Assembly (NCBI GenBank): GCA_947683625.1 | Contig: CANTUR010000282.1 | Span: 1,922,001 to 1,986,000, forward strand | From: Mallotus nudiflorus | Lineage: Eukaryota > Streptophyta > Magnoliopsida > Malpighiales > Euphorbiaceae | Direction: 5' to 3' | Length of the DNA: 64,000 bases | Shown here: piece by piece, positions 1 to 10,535 of the stretch | Layout: every line of letters begins with the position of its first letter | How positions within the stretch are numbered: position 1 is the stretch's first letter | The notes under the pieces: generated by a model | What the model saw: the letters and a program-made list of their open reading frames with translations, nothing else | Databases searched by the model: none | What the model was told of the DNA's origin: nothing | Translations under genes and position numbers: made by a program

Positions 1-879
1 ATTAATAGTGGAACCATTATTTACCATAACATAACAAGTCATATTTCCCTTCACTTCGGCCTTGATGAATAGGGCCTTATGATGATCCCTCCCTTGTAAT
101 AGTAAATCATCATTAGAAAACATTATGACACCTTGGGAGGTTTTTGTTAAGGAATTAATCATCTACTCAGGAGTGTAACTTATGAAGGTCTTTTTCTGAT
201 CTAGTCCTAGAACCAGTGCTTCCCAATGGTCCCTAGAGTGCATGAGTAACTCCTAAACACTAGTGATGGTTCCTTAGTCTTTCATCACTTCCTTCCCTTT
301 CCCTGTCTCCACTTCCTTTTTCAGTTTATGCTTAGTAGTTTTAGCTTCTTTTCTCTTTTCCTCAACCTTACTTATAGACTGGCCTGATCCATATTGCTCA
401 TCATCCCACAAATTAACCTTCCCTTCATCTTCGTCATTAGAACTCTAAATGTCTAATACATGCACAACAAACTTAATGGGTTATTTTCTTTAGTCTAGGT
501 TTTCTGGTTCAAGTTCAAGCTTTGGTGGACTAGGAATGGAGTCAACAAAAGAGCTTAAGACTTGCTATTTTGTTAGGCTAGTGTTAATTATTAGAATAGG
601 TAGGTTAGATGGTGGCGTATTTCGGTAATTGGGTAACGGGTTATTTTGGGTGTTTGGTTTTCTTATCTCTAGGTCGGTGATTTTGCCTGTGTCAATCAGA
701 TCTTGGATTCATGTTTTAATTGGGCATAACAATTGGTTTCATGTCTAATGGTTTGGTGGAATTTACAAAAAATTTTCAGGTTGGCACCTGGTAAGGGTTG
801 CTAAGAAGGTAAAGGTCGTAATAGGTTTTTCTCGATTAGCTTCTTGAGAACTTTGGATAAAGGCTACCCTAAATTAGAG

Positions 880-1580
880 AACCTTCGAGGTTGTCTAACA
901 ACGTTAACTTGCAGACTATTGCTAGGTGGCTTGATGGTATTAATTTGGACATTAATGCTTGAACCAGCTCCTTCTTTACCTTCAAATCTCCCTCTAAAGA
1001 AGCTTTTCTCTTAGGCCAAGTCTGATTCCTTCTAAACCCCAAATCTATATAATTCCTTAAAATTTTGGATTCCCAAATTCTGTAGCTTCTTAGACAATGC
1101 TAAAATACATCCTTCTATTACGAGTACCAGTTGGTCCGACTCGGCAGGCCTATGCCTTATTTGTGATACCTTCCCTCTCCAATGAGTTAGATAGTCAGCG
1201 AAGGGCTCGTTAAACCTTTGCTTAGTGTTTTGAAAATCCTTTAAAGATACTTCTAATTGAACATTGAGGCTGTATTATTTCATAAATGTAGCACACAGTT
1301 CTTTTCTATCAGACTGAACAATTGGCCCCAAAGCATAGTGCCAAAAAATTGGTACACCTTCCAATAACATGTGGAACTACTTGATGAATTGAGCCTTAGT
1401 TAGCTTGGTGGCTTTCATATAAGTCACATATTGCTTCAGATGTAAATGGGGATCCTCGATGCTAGAATACTTCTTCATGTCGGGGAATTTAAACTTCCGA
1501 GGCAGTGGTTCATCTTCCCTTTCTAGATTTAAATCAGTGTAATCCAAAAGAGCATCCATGCCCTTCTCCTTCATTATCAT
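880..1580 (-). pseudogene. Tat-type gag domain relic
   Basis: The open part (1377-1580) carries the gag signature KFPDMKKYSSIEDPHLHLKQ, the conserved entry into the plant retrotransposon gag capsid domain (known form: F-x-KY-x-G-x-x-DPxxHL). After a stop at about 1376 the same frame continues through WHYALGP, ELCATFMK, a stop, then FNEPFADYLTHWR and further gag-like text to about 880. Gag forms the virus-like particle of LTR elements. The in-frame stops mean no functional product. The region between 1581 and 2811 is the leader and N-terminal gag, with little recognisable coding left. Confidence 0.7.
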
Positions 1581-2813
1581 CTACATTTGACTTATAACCT
1601 TGGTTATGCTCTTGGCCCACTCAGTTTGTTCCATGTCCTCAGTTGGGTTCACATTTCTCTGATTTAGTGGATTAGCCAGTACTATCACATCATCTTCTTC
1701 CCTTTCTTTTATTGGGATTTCATAATCAAGATCGATCAAATTGGCTGGCTGTGCCAACTGATTTTCTCTGATTAACTAATTTATTTCCCTATTATCTCCC
1801 TCATCATAGTTCGAGTCTCAACAAAAACCTCCTCCTTCAATTGTGCCTTGAATGCCTTAAGATTAAACCCTCTTACCATTTTTGTTTCTAAACTTTTGAC
1901 TAACTGATTAGTACTGGAATGAACCCACTTATATGAGCTTGAAGTATCTATACCATTGTAAGACCACATATTAGAATTATGCATGACATGTATGCATGAT
2001 ATGCATGATATACAGGTTTGTTTCATTATTTCAAAAAAGACAAGTAAGTAAATAAGCATATTTAATATACACAACATAAAAATGCAGAGCCTAAAAAAAA
2101 TGATGGCCTCCACCCTTATTTCTCTTACACATATGTTCAATGGTGAGTATCCTATCCTAGAATTTTTGGCTCAGGTTTTAATTATCAGCATAGGATAATA
2201 AAACCAACGTATGCAAGACAACTCTCAAAATGGAACAAATAAGTGACATACCCTCTAAATAAATCCAAAGTTCACATTAATGGGCCACGAGTAATATTAG
2301 GGCCTTATCTTATCAAGATCCATTTCAATGGGCTAATATGGGTATGATAGGCCCATTTTGACAATACTTTGAAATGGGCTGAGAATAGGCATGAAAGGCC
2401 CATTTTGACAAGGTCCATTTATAATGGGCTCAGGTCTTATTTTAAGAATCCATTATAGGGTATTAAACATAAGTAATTGGGAAATTCCTATGGCAAATTA
2501 CTAAGCCATTACATGAGCTTGAGTCTTAGGTAGTAAAAGGTTTCAACTCCCATAATGATATACATCCATGTACGTCTCCTAACCCAAAGGCCCAAGCGAT
2601 GTGGATAGCATGTGTCATGAGTGACAATAATGAAATATCTCACCATCAGGTTTGAGTGAAACTTTAGTAACAAAATACTGACTATTGTTAGGTTAAAATA
2701 GGATTAAAGTGCTCATTACGTGCAAAGAGTGTAGTGAATGCAATAGAAATGCAAAAGCAATCAAAGAATAATTAAAGATAATAATTTACAAAATATTAGA
2801 ATCAGTTTCTCTA

Positions 2814-2831
2814 TCCCAGTGGAGTTGCCAC
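2814..2831 (-). other. primer binding site of the minus-strand Tat element
   Basis: Directly after the LTR end (TACA at 2835-2832, minus) the strand reads GTGGCAACTCCACTGGGA. This resembles the TGGCGACTC... primer sites of Tat/Ogre elements, which pair with the 3' end of a tRNA-Arg. The position fixes the direction of the element and its 5' LTR border. The exact tRNA is inferred. Confidence 0.55.
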
Positions 2832-3244
2832 TGTAGGTGGTGGGGATTTGCGCGCGACTAAGTATTTGGTGACCACGACACTGTATGGGCTCGAGGCCCA
2901 CTAGGAAATATGACATAGGTCTTAAAGCATACTCAGAGATGGAGTCACCACTTGGATGAAAATTGAGACATAATTATATGGCAACTAAATTCCACAGACG
3001 TTCCCAGAAGCCGTTATCAGAGAACAGGTTCAGAAACTAGGTATGGGCATTTGAATGCCCACCTAACCTTGCGATTGACCTCTATTTACATTTTATAGTT
3101 TATTACATTAATTATTCAATGATTTCTTTATTATCAAGAAAATTTTGATTTCCTTCTAATCGATCATTGCATTTTACAATTAATCCCGAGTTTGCACATT
3201 AATCCAATTTCATGTTTTTAAGTCCCAATATTCACCATAAATAA

Positions 3245-3260
<16 letters not shown>
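2832..3260 (-). repeat. 5' LTR (3' part) of the minus-strand Tat element
   Basis: The LTR end at 2832 (CCACCTACA on the minus strand) abuts the primer site. About 130 bp of this end aligns in inverse orientation with 16489-16613, the end of the plus-strand Tat LTR (shared blocks such as GCGCG, CCACRACACTGT and GGCTCRRGGCCC). The LTR start is not clear; similarity fades towards a (TA)n tract at 3247-3278, where the plus-strand element begins. Confidence 0.55.

Positions 3261-3278
<18 letters not shown>
3247..3278. repeat. (TA)n microsatellite at an inverted junction
   Basis: About 16 TA units separate the minus-strand Tat LTR from the plus-strand Tat gag. No target-site duplication or LTR start is visible at the junction. 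The plus element has lost its 5' LTR and N-terminal gag here. Confidence 0.8.
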
Positions 3279-3281
<3 letters not shown>

Positions 3282-3295
3282 TTTTCTGATTTCTT

Positions 3296-3790
3296 AACTT
3301 GTTTCATGAATAAAGCAGGGATGATGAAAAACAAGCTTGCTGAGAAGGATCAAGTTAGAATGATAGTTCATAATGTGTCACCTAATTTGGTTAAGAGGCT
3401 ACAGATGATGAATCCCAAAACCTTTGTTGATTTGTATAATGATGGGTTATAAGTTGAGGAAATTGAGAGTGAGAAAAAGAAAACTACTAGAGGCATAGGA
3501 ACCCGAAACTACCCAACTGGGGGTATACAACAAGGAAGTACTAGTCGAGCTATAGAGGTGCATGCAGTTCAACAACCTCGAAGGTTCTCCAACTTTAACC
3601 AACCACTCTCCAAAGTCCTAAAAAGGCTAATTCAAAAAGGCCTGCTCCGACCCTTAACCTTTTTTAAGCCATCAAACCCAAATCTCTCTGGCTATGATCC
3701 AAATAGTTACTACAAGTTTCATTAAGTAGCTAGCCATTCCATAGATACTTGCATACGAAATCCAAAACCTGATAAACTCTGGAAAAATCA
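3296..3790 (+). pseudogene. gag C-terminal half, Tat type
   Basis: The frame reads LAEKDQVRMIVHNVSPNLVK, then a Q-x-MNPKTFVDLYNDG stretch, a stop near 3450, and later FNQPLSKVLKRLIQKGLLRP and YDPNSYYKFH, followed by SHSIDTC. This is the typical end of Tat gag: a PLSxVLxxLxxKGLLxP motif and a YxCxFHxxxxGHxTxxC knuckle. Here the knuckle has lost its first Cys (Y in its place). The N-terminal half, which is still present in the minus-strand neighbour, is absent. Confidence 0.7.
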
Positions 3791-3873
3791 TTGACCCTGA
3801 GAAATCCAATTACAACCCAAACACCAGAAATAACCATTTCCCAGACTACTGAAATGTTCCACCACTAGCCACT

Positions 3874-4389
3874 ATGATGATTAACTCAAGGGTTAGCGAA
3901 GAAGAAGTGCTAAGCTCCTTCGAGGACCTCAACCTTATACCCAATGGAGAACCTTTCAGACAGCCACAGAGAGGAGTAGAAGATCTACTGGGCCAGCCCT
4001 CAGGCAAGTTTGATTACAGAATATTTTACTCGCAACCACTCTCTGCTGATATCCCTATTGAATCAATTAAGCCCTCAGGTTGGGAAGATGAGTTTATTGA
4101 TAAGTCGATAAAAAAAGAGCCTAAAATTCCCGAGCAGTCACTAAGAGGAGTTGAAGATCTGTTGGGACAACCTTCGGGCAAGTTCGATTACAGAGTATTT
4201 TATTCCAAACCCGCTTCCGCTGACATACCCATAAAAGAGATCATGCCGACAGGATGGGGTGATGAGTTTAAAGAAGATGAATTCTTAACCCCAGAATTAT
4301 CCCAAGAAGGGGTTGAAGAGCTGCTAAGCCAACATATGGACAAGCTGAGGGAGTTGAAAGGAAAAGAAGCATGCACAATGGAAGTTTGA
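3874..4389 (+). pseudogene. gag-protease linker ORF with an internal duplication
   Basis: An open stretch of 171 codons lies between the gag knuckle and the protease. A block of about 43 residues beginning RGVEDLLGQPSGKFDYR and ending GWxDEF occurs twice, 174 bp (58 codons) apart, at 3970 and 4144. A third, eroded start (EGVEELLSQ) follows near 4309. The part is acidic and polar, with no catalytic motif. In Tat elements this is the poorly conserved spacer of the polyprotein, so the ORF is a surviving fragment and its ATG is not a real start. Confidence 0.6.
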
Positions 4390-4665
4390 AAAAATGGAAA
4401 AAGGGAACGGATCGTTGGGGCTGTGGACATCTGGTATGATTCTGATGAAGAAAAACCCACTGGAGTTAATGTAAGGAGTGATAATCCAAATGTGAATCAT
4501 GTTACTAGAAGTGGGAGGAATTATCGGACAATAGAAAAGCAAAATGAAAGAGTAACAGAAAGAGAAAAAATAGAAGATGTAGAGATAGAAGAAGAATAGA
4601 AAGAGGATATGATTCTGGAACAACTCAAGAAGGCTAAAGCGAGTGTGAGCATCTAGGAATTATCG

Positions 4666-5156
4666 ATGCATTCGGGTAGTTATAGAAGGGCTCTGGTTAA
4701 AGCTTTGTCAAATATGAGCATTGAAACGACAGCTATGCCTGAGGCTATGGTAGTAAAGGTGACAGAAAATAAACATGGGTTGATAACATTTTCAGATGAT
4801 GACTTGCTTTTGGAGGGAAGAAACCATAATAAGGCATTATTTATCCAGCTGAAGTAAAAAGGAAGAGAACTAATTTTGTAATGGTAGATGATGGTTCAGC
4901 TATAAATGTATGCCCACTAAAGATCCTACCTAATATAGGTCTGAAAGTAGATGACTTGATGGTTTTAAACCTCATAATCAGAGCTTATGATGACAGTACC
5001 AGGAATGTGGAGGGAACATTTCAGGCTTTGGTCAAAACAGGGCCCGTAGAGTCGACTATTGAATTTACTATACTGGACATCCTTGTTACCTATGCCCTAC
5101 TGTTGGGAAGGCCGTGGTTTCATGTCCTGGGAGGAGTACCTTCAACTATGCACTAG
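4666..5156 (+). pseudogene. retropepsin (protease) domain relic
   Basis: Upstream text SDDDLLLEGRNHNKALFIQ leads, across a stop at 4855-4857 and a lost frame, into MVDDGSAINVCPLKILPNIG and ends with LLLGRPWFHVLGG. Those are the entry and exit signatures of the Tat retropepsin (known forms: VDxGSSxNxxP and LLGRPWxH). The active-site triplet reads D-G-S after a preceding D. The domain normally cuts the polyprotein in the particle. A stop ends the frame at 5154-5156, and no further open frame joins it to RT. Confidence 0.7.
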
Positions 5157-5963
5157 AAAATAAAATTCCCTCATGAAGGAGATGTCATGACAATAGAAGC
5201 TGGAACCAATGTAGCTGTGGCAGCTATACTTGATAAACAAAAGCAAGTGTGTGTTTCGCTTGGTTTTCAAGTTACTAGAATATTTATGGGATGGATCCCA
5301 GGGTTGCAAAAATGATGGAAAGCATGAACTATCAACTTGGATAGAGGCTCGGAAAGAATGAACAAGGAAGTCCTAGGCCCTCGAATATTAAGACCTAGGA
5401 CCATACGAAGGGTTTGGGATATACTGAAGCAAGACTAGTTAGTAAAAGAGCAAAGAACAAGGAGAAAGCAAAAAAGAATAAGCCCTTGGGAAGAATTGGA
5501 CCACTAAGTGAGAACTTCATCAAGCTAGGGATGGGCAAGTATTATCTGGGCACCAAAGAATCTGTTAATATGGCTGGAAAGGATGTCCTTAGGTTTGAGA
5601 TCTTCAAGGAGTAGATTGTGGAAAACCTAGTAGCCAATAACAAAGAGGAAGTCATTAAGCAAGTAACTGAAATGATAGGTGATGATGCTATTGAGGAGCT
5701 ACTGTGTCTGCCACCTGACGAGGAACCACCCCAGGACTTAGCTACTATCATTAGTGATAGTTTTATTGATGTTTTTTTATGAAGAAACTGATGTAATAAC
5801 GTCCGGTCTTTATGCGGACAAGGATGTTGTTTTTCCTATGGTCAATGATATAAATGTTGGTTTTGCTTACTTATCTGATGTGCATTCTGATTGTTCTGTG
5901 CATTATAATTTTGATAGGTCAAGCATGTTTGACATTAATTCAATTTAATTTGATTCATTTAAC

Positions 5964-7425
5964 ATGGGCACAAATGATAATCCAAAGAACATTTCTATAT
6001 CATATGATATAACTCCTGAAAAGAGGAAAAATTTTGAGAGAATATTAACAAAAAGAAAGGTAGTATTTGCTTGGACTTATAAAGACATGCCAGGTTTGGA
6101 TAGGAAAATAGTAGAGCATCATATTCCAACTCATCCGAAAACCAAGCCATTTAAACAAAAATTGCGTAAATTAAGACAAGAATGGACAGAAAAGATAAGA
6201 GAGAAAATTGCCAAGCAAATACAAGCTAACTTCTTAGAAGTAATAGACTACCCTCAATGGCTAGCAAATATAGTACCTGTTCTAAAAAAAGATGGCAAAG
6301 TATGGATGTGTGTAGATTTTAAGGATCTGAACAAAGCCTGTCCAAAAGATGACTTCCCGTTACCTCACATTGATGTAATAGTGGATAGTGCTGCAACAAG
6401 TGCAATGTATTCTTTTATGGATGAATTTTTTTGGGTACAACCAGATAATGATGGCAATTATGGACAAGATTAAGACAGCTTTCATCATAAAATGGGGGAC
6501 CTATTGTTATAAGGTGATGCCTTTCGGACTGAAGAATGCAGGTGCAACTTATCAAAGAGCCGCTACTGCACTTTTCCATGATATGATGCATAAGGAGGTT
6601 GAAGTGTATATGGATGACATGATGGTCAAATTAGAGACAAGAGGGGGACACTTTGAAGCCTTAGACAAGTTCTTGGCCCGAATTGAAAGGTACAACCTAA
6701 GACTCAACTCGAAGAAGTGCATTTTTAGGGTTACTTCAGGGAAGCTGTTAGGGCATATAGTGAGTAGCTCGGGAATTGAAGTGGATTCGGATAAAGTGAA
6801 AGACATCCAGGAAATGTTGGCACCAAAGACGAAGAAAGAAGTAAGAGGATTCCTTAGCAGGTTGCAGTATATTAGTAGGTTTATTGCAAAACTCATTAAT
6901 ATTTATAACCCTATCTTTAAGCTTTTAAGGAAAGATCAGCCGATTAAGTGGAATGATGATTGTTAGAGAGCTTTTGATAAGATCAAGGAGTATCTTGTTA
7001 ATCCACCTATTCTGAAACCACCTAGATAGGGTAAGCCATTGGTTTTTTACTTGGCTTTAGAAGAGGATGCAATGGGGGCAATGTTAGCACAAAAAGGGTT
7101 AGATGGAATAGAGCACGTAGTGTACTACCTGAGCAAGAAGTTTCTGTTGTACAAGGAAAAATATGATTTAGTAAAAAAGACATGTCTGATCATGACTTGG
7201 GCTATGAGGAAATTGAGGCATTATTTTCAATCTTACAAGGTTCAAGTTGTTTCAAGAGTAGACCCTCTAAGGTATCTATTTCAAGCATCGGCTCTAACTA
7301 GAAAAATGTCTCGATGGTTGGTACTCTTAACTGAATTTGATATAGAGTACATTACTACAAAGGTAATAAAGGGAAGAGCACTAGCAGAATTCTTAGCTCA
7401 AAATGCGATCGAAGGTGAAGAGTAG
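5964..7425 (+). pseudogene. reverse transcriptase and RNase H domains
   Basis: RT starts after an acidic linker: KRKVVFAWTYKDMPGLD, then WLANIVPVLKKDGKVWMCVD and FKDLNKACPKDDFPLPHID. A frameshift near 6440 (a run of T) moves it into the frame of TYCYKVMPFGLKNAGATYQR and the catalytic VYMDDMMVK, followed by the connection KLLGHIVSSSGIEV and VRGFLSRLQYISRFI. After a stop at 6964 the first RNase H continues (VFYLALEEDAMGAMLAQ, VYYLSKKFL, EYITTKVIKGRALAEFLA). RT and RNase H copy the element RNA into DNA. The YMDD is intact but the frameshift and stops kill the protein. Confidence 0.85.
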
Positions 7426-7477
7426 TGGAATTTGGAGTTTCCAGATGAGAACTTAGAGAGTTATAGAGCATTGTGAG

Positions 7478-7900
7478 TGGAAACTTTACTTTAATGGAGC
7501 TGTAAACAACAAAGGAGTTGGATTGGGAGTGATTCTTGTTACACCAGAAGGAGAAACTATACCAATGGCAAAGAAACTAGATTTCAAGGTCACAAACAAC
7601 ATGGCCGAGTATGAAGCATGTATTTATGGAGTTGAGGCAACTATGGCAGCTGGAGCAAAACATTTATTGGTTTATGGGGATTCAATGTTAGTCATCAGTC
7701 AGGCTAATGAAGAGTAGGAAATAAAAGAGGAAAAGTTGAAGCCTTATATTTGCTATTTGAAAGCCTTAATGAAGAGTTTCACTAAATGCCTCTTTATCCA
7801 TCTATCCAAAGACGATAATCAAATGGCAGACACACTAGCAACACTCTCTTCAATATGGGATAGTACAACTAGGTTGGCCATGAAACCTTTAGTGATCATG
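7478..7900 (+). pseudogene. second RNase H domain (archaeal-type, Tat lineage)
   Basis: The frame gives WKLYFNGAVNNKGVGLGVIL, then NNMAEYEACIYGVEA, VYGDSMLVISQ, a stop at 7715, and later SKDDNQMADTLATLSS. This matches the additional RNase H seen after the first in Tat elements. The first catalytic Asp of the family (FDGA) reads Asn here (FNGA). The second-site Glu (AEYEA) and the following Asp (YGDS) remain. With the Asn change and the stop, it is inactive by inference. Confidence 0.75.
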
Positions 7901-7936
7901 AAGTCTAGAGCACCATGTTATGGGGGTGAGTAGATT

Positions 7937-9206
7937 ATGAATGTTCAAATGGGGCCTAAAGAAAAGCCTTTGTTTTATGATGTCCAGAGATTCATTGAAG
8001 AAGGAATTTATCCAGATGAAGCAGCCTTAAAAGAAAGATATGCTCTTTGTATCCTTGCACATAACTATACAAGTCATGATGGGGTATTATACAAAATAAT
8101 GCTAAATGGGATGCAACTTAAGTGCCTCAAAAAGGATGAAGCTGAAGAGGTGATGCAAGAGATTCATGCAGGGGCTTGCGGTTCTCATATGAACAAGATG
8201 ATTCTAGCTAAGAAGGTACTCAAACAAGGGTGGATGACTATGGAAAGGATTGTATCAGGATAGTAGAACAATGCCATTAATGTCAGATCCACAGGAATCT
8301 TAGTCATATGCCTCCAACAATGCTGAATAGTTTATCATCCCCTTGGCCCTTTGCAGTATAGGGAATTGATATCATAGGAGAAATAAGACCGACAACATTA
8401 AATGGGCTTAAATATATAGTGGTGGCAATTGATTACTTCTTGATATAGGTAGAGGTAGAATCTTTTAACACTCTTAAAGCAAAACAGATGGCATAGTTCA
8501 TCGAGAAGAGCCTTATCTACAGATATGGGGTTCCACATCATATTATGATAGATAACAGGGTTCAATTTCAAGCAAAAACAGTAGAGTTGTTACAAAAGTA
8601 TGGGATTGAGCACCATAAATCTTCACCTTATTGCCCTCAAGCTAATGGAGCAGTGAAAGCGGCTAATAAAAATGTCAAGAAAATCCTTTCTAAGATGGAT
8701 AAACTTACAAGGATTAGTCTGAATATCTTCCTTTTACCTTATGGGGATATAGTATTACAGTTAGAACTGCCACAGGCCAAACACCGTTCTCATTGGTATA
8801 TGGTTGTGAGGCAGTTTTGCCCATAGAAACTGAGATTAAGTCCTTGAGAGTAGTCATGGAAGCTAAAATAACTGAGAATGAATAAGTGCAGAAGAGATAT
8901 GATCATCTCGTATCTCTAGATGAGAAAAGGATGAATGCTTTATTCTATACTCAGATATATCAGAGAAGGATAACAAGGGCATTCAACAAGAAGGTTAAGC
9001 CTAGGAAGATCAAAGCTGGAGATATGGTGCTGAAACAGTCTAGAGTCACAGTGTTCGATCCAAGAGGTAAATTTAAACCAAATTAGGAAGGACCGTACCT
9101 TGTCAAATTGATCCTACCTAAAGGAGCTATTAAGATATCAGATCTTGAAGGGAATGAGTTCATGGAACCTATTAATCTAGATCGCCTCAAGAAGTACTAC
9201 CTGTAA
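7937..9206 (+). pseudogene. integrase
   Basis: The H2C2 zinc region includes EIHAGACGSHMNKMILAKKV, with the later CHxCQ part spread over stops near 8265-8300. The core contains GIDIIGEIRP (first Asp), IDNRVQF (second Asp) and PQANGAVKAANKNVKKIL. In the last motif the catalytic Glu of the D,D,E triad (normally GAVEAANK) is Lys. The C-terminal part (about 8886-9206) keeps KIKAGDMVLK, EGPYLV and NLDRLKKYYL, ending in a stop at 9204-9206. Multiple internal stops are present. Confidence 0.8.
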
Positions 9207-9239
9207 AAAATATCAATAAAAGTATAATAAAGAAAATAA

Positions 9240-9480
9240 AGTCGACTGGCTAGAAAACTTGAAAAGGCTAGTCAAATAAAAGTTAGGACATTCACGCTAT
9301 TCAGAAAACCCATAAAGGGCTGACAAGCAAAAGTTAGGGAAATAAATAAAAAGAGAATGGTCCCACTGATTAGAAAACCCGTAAAGGGCTAGTCAGGCAA
9401 AAATTAGGGAAATAAAATGTGAGCGAAAAATATTTAGTTAGAAAATTCGTGAGGACTAGCTGATAACATGAGTTATGTCA
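9240..9480 (+). repeat. imperfect tandem repeats after integrase
   Basis: Three to four units of a motif like AAAACCCGTAAAGGGCTAGT followed by CAGGCAAAAGTTAGG, separated by AAATAAA-rich text. The unit contains a short inverted core (CCC...GGG). Similar units recur at 10215-10400. Confidence 0.6.
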
Positions 9481-10214
9481 TGTGATGTATTAAATGTACT
9501 CATTTTGCCCTAATTAATGAATGAAATTGAAATTGAAGTTTTGTTAAACTTTGCATGTCCTTCTTTATTATAAAATAAAAGTACTTAAAAGGAAAACAAA
9601 ACATAAGAAAGCCTAAGACTAGCTCTATGAGACCATTCTATCTAGTGATATCTTTGTTTATTCCTTTGTGACTCATCATACAAAGCTTAAGTCCTCTTGT
9701 ACCTAGCAAATCATGGTGGTTCTGTCTTTTGGATAATAATCCAAGTTTTGTAATCATCATCAGTAGTCACATCAGCATCCAGGTGTATGTTTTGTTCAAG
9801 AGCTCTACAAGACCACAAGCTCCTAATCTTATCCAGAGAATCTTGTCTCAGAGGAAAACCTTCAAAGTCAGCCAAAACAGTAACAATGAACTAAGGGTGA
9901 CCATACTAACGGCAAAGGCGTAAAGGGGTAAAAAAGGTAAAGAAGTGCAGCCTTGGAATAGGAACACAGTGATCATATAGTTTAATAGTCATAAACTTCA
10001 ATCTCCACCAAGGGCAAACCCATGTGATCTCAGCATCTGAAATCTTCTTTAACCAGTCAACCCATTGGTCCATAGAACGTTTGTCCTACATTTTTAAGGG
10101 ATGAGATTGTAGCTGATGAGGTTGATAAGTCAAAGGATTGAGGGGTACATTAAGCAAGCTTAGCTTTTCCTGTAACTAAATCTTAAAAAAAAAAGGAATA
10201 AGAATAATAAAATA
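9481..10214 (+). other. non-coding 3' region of the Tat element
   Basis: I see no coding region or RNA gene here. Short open frames (for example 9729-9923) show no family features. It lies between integrase and the end of the antisense gene. Confidence 0.5.
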
Positions 10215-10400
10215 AAAGTTAAAAACCCAAAAGGGCAGCTTAAGCAAATGTTAGGGCAAGCCCGCTAGTTGAAAACCAAAAAGGGCAGTTTAGGCAAAAG
10301 TTAGGGCAAGCCTGCTAAGCTAAAAACCCGAAAGGGTGGCTTAGGCAAAAGTTAGGGTAAGCTTGCTAAGCTGAAAACCTAAAAGGGCAGTTTAGGTAAA
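10215..10400 (+). repeat. about 50-bp tandem repeats (four units)
   Basis: Units of AAAACCCRAAAGGGCRGY plus TTAGGCAAAAGTTAGGGCAA and GCCTGCTAAGCT repeat with a 50-51 bp period: the GTTAGGG block starts at 10250, 10300 and 10351. They resemble the units at 9240-9480 and sit just beyond the 3' end of the antisense gene. Confidence 0.7.
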
Positions 10401-10535
10401 AAAATCCATTAAGATGCAAACACTGTTTCAGTTTTATCTAATAGTGTTCGAGACAGTGCAGGAATAAAAATAGTAGTACAATAGAGAGCAGTCAGATATA
10501 GACACACAGAAAGTCAGGAATACAAAAACTCTAAA

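Larger units (their letters stand above)
1..2831 (-). mobile_element. Ty3/gypsy Tat-lineage retroelement, 5' internal part, cut by window edge
   Basis: Read on the minus strand, this runs from a primer binding site next to an LTR at 2832 into gag and then to the start of protease at the window edge. The text at positions 1-130 (minus) matches, residue for residue at many places, the plus-strand region 4780-4920 of the neighbouring element: a SxDDLLLxGR-x-HxKALFI stretch followed by VMVxxGS. The two are therefore related elements lying head to head. Stops interrupt all frames. The rest of the element lies beyond position 1. Lineage assignment rests on this similarity and is an inference for this copy. 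Confidence 0.75.

Noticed and set aside
1781..2140. 119-codon minus frame with a hydrophobic stretch
   Set aside because: It overlaps the leader and start of the decayed gag; the membrane-like part is AT-rich leader sequence.
3247..3278. CRISPR-like or regulatory array
   Set aside because: A simple TA microsatellite; no CRISPR arrays occur in a plant nuclear window.
9729..9923. Small gene of 64 codons
   Set aside because: No homology signals, within the non-coding 3' region of the Tat element.
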